Shown piece by piece: positions 5,139 to 5,674 of a DNA stretch of 5,674 nucleotides; within the stretch, counting starts at the first letter, position 1, and each line of letters opens with the position of its first letter. The stretch covers positions 1-5,674 of the forward strand of contig JASHWM010000026.1 of the NCBI GenBank assembly GCA_030044075.1, read 5' to 3'. This stretch comes from Candidatus Rhabdochlamydia sp. Lineage in GTDB: Bacteria > Chlamydiota > Chlamydiia > Chlamydiales > Rhabdochlamydiaceae. Below the pieces are notes generated by a model. It was not told where the DNA came from. It saw only the letters and a list, made by a program, of their open reading frames with translations, and made no database searches. The position numbers and the translations under genes were made by a program.

Positions 5139-5674
5139 ACGCGCGCCTTCCACCTGTTTTCAACAATAGACTGCAGCTTTTCGATCTCTTGGAAGACACC
5201 TTGTTTGTCATAAAAATTAAAATCCCTTTCCAGAAGGATTGGGACAGGCTCTATCTTTTGGATGGCAAAATCAAACAATTCATAGACAGGGTCGATAATA
5301 GGCTCTCCATGGGTGTCGATGATCAAATCCTCTTCATATTTGAGATGGCCTGCCATGTGGACATAGGCAACTTTTTCCAGGGGGATCTTTTCAATAAATG
5401 AATAGGGATCGTACTTATGATTAAATGCATTTACATAAACATTGTTCACATCAAGGAGGAGAAAACTGCCGCTTTCCTCGAGGACGGACCGTAAAAAGGT
5501 TTCTTCGTCCATTTCCGGGGCGATCAGGGCATAGTACGAGACATTCTCAATTGCAATTTTGCGCTCCAAGAAATCTTGTACCTGGCGTATCCGTGAGGAG
5601 ACGTGCTTGATGGCCTCGTCACAAAAAGGGATAGGAAGGAGATCGTATAAATGGGCGTTGCTACATTTACAATA
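5135..5674 (-). CDS. DUF692 / MNIO multinuclear iron oxidase, HvfB/BufB-like (5' part beyond window)
   Basis: The open frame enters at 5674 and ends at TGA 5135-5137, giving the last 179 residues of a family usually about 280-290 long. MNIO enzymes are TIM-barrel oxygenases with two or three iron ions that rewrite cysteines or other residues in RiPP precursors. Family signatures, numbered from the first visible residue, are YDLLPIPF (10-17), VQDFLERKIAIENVSYY (32-48, with Glu43), LLDVNNVYVNAFNHKYDP (73-90), YVHMAGH (104-110), DTHGEPIIDPVYELF (120-134) and LLERDFNF (147-154). These include most of the Glu, Asp, Asn and His residues expected at the iron site. The N-terminal part and its first ligands lie outside. 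A TTG at 5569 is internal, because homology continues upstream of it. The next gene upstream, outside the window, would be expected to be the precursor. Alternative reading: an MNIO of another RiPP class. Confidence 0.93.
   Translation of the reverse strand, partial: YCKCSNAHLYDLLPIPFCDEAIKHVSSRIRQVQDFLERKIAIENVSYYALIAPEMDEETFLRSVLEESGSFLLLDVNNVYVNAFNHKYDPYSFIEKIPLEKVAYVHMAGHLKYEEDLIIDTHGEPIIDPVYELFDFAIQKIEPVPILLERDFNFYDKQGVFQEIEKLQSIVENRWKARV

Noticed and set aside
5139..5153. GTG at 5153 as start of the DUF2063 protein
   Set aside because: It coincides with the GTGGAAGG ribosome-binding site of the better ATG at 5138, which also forms an ATGA overlap with the upstream stop.
5135..5569. A short 144-residue DUF692 protein starting at TTG 5569
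   Set aside because: The frame continues to the window edge with recognisable family sequence (YDLLPIPF, VQDF), so the gene is longer and simply cut by the window.

Overview
The window looks like a chromosomal segment of a member of the phylum Chlamydiota, probably an environmental (amoeba-associated, non-Chlamydiaceae) lineage. The evidence is the gene order tsaB-rpsU-dnaJ on one strand, which as I recall matches the order in Chlamydia genomes, plus protein details that recall chlamydial orthologues. These are the S21 core (MPSVKVR..., [20 protein letters not shown]) and DnaJ with its [14 protein letters not shown] segment and [13 protein letters not shown] tail. This assignment rests on memory of the families; no database search was run.

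Layout. (1) 1-1908, plus strand, housekeeping block: the 3' end of tsaB (t6A tRNA modification), rpsU (ribosomal protein S21) with its own promoter, a clear intrinsic terminator, then dnaJ with a perfect extended -10 promoter directly behind that terminator. (2) 1914-2940, minus strand: two unrecognised integral membrane proteins. They are separated by an AT-rich 133-bp gap in which an imperfect inverted repeat coincides with a good promoter. (3) 3048-3995, plus strand: a complete proline iminopeptidase (S33 alpha/beta hydrolase) with all catalytic residues. (4) 3970-5674, minus strand: a tightly coupled operon of a DUF692/MNIO enzyme (5' end beyond the window), a DUF2063 protein and a DoxX membrane protein. 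The genes are joined by two ATGA stop/start overlaps.

The last block is the most interesting part. MNIO + DUF2063 + DoxX is the core of the Hvf/bufferin (BufB-BufC-BufD) type of RiPP system. In that system a multinuclear iron oxygenase, helped by a DUF2063 partner, modifies cysteines of a small exported DUF2282-type precursor that then binds copper. No precursor gene is visible in this window. In this gene order it would be expected just beyond position 5674. If confirmed, this would be a metal-binding RiPP pathway in an intracellular bacterium, where host copper stress is a plausible selective pressure (inference).

No tRNA, rRNA, CRISPR array, insertion sequence or phage gene was seen. No gap between genes exceeds about 135 bp.
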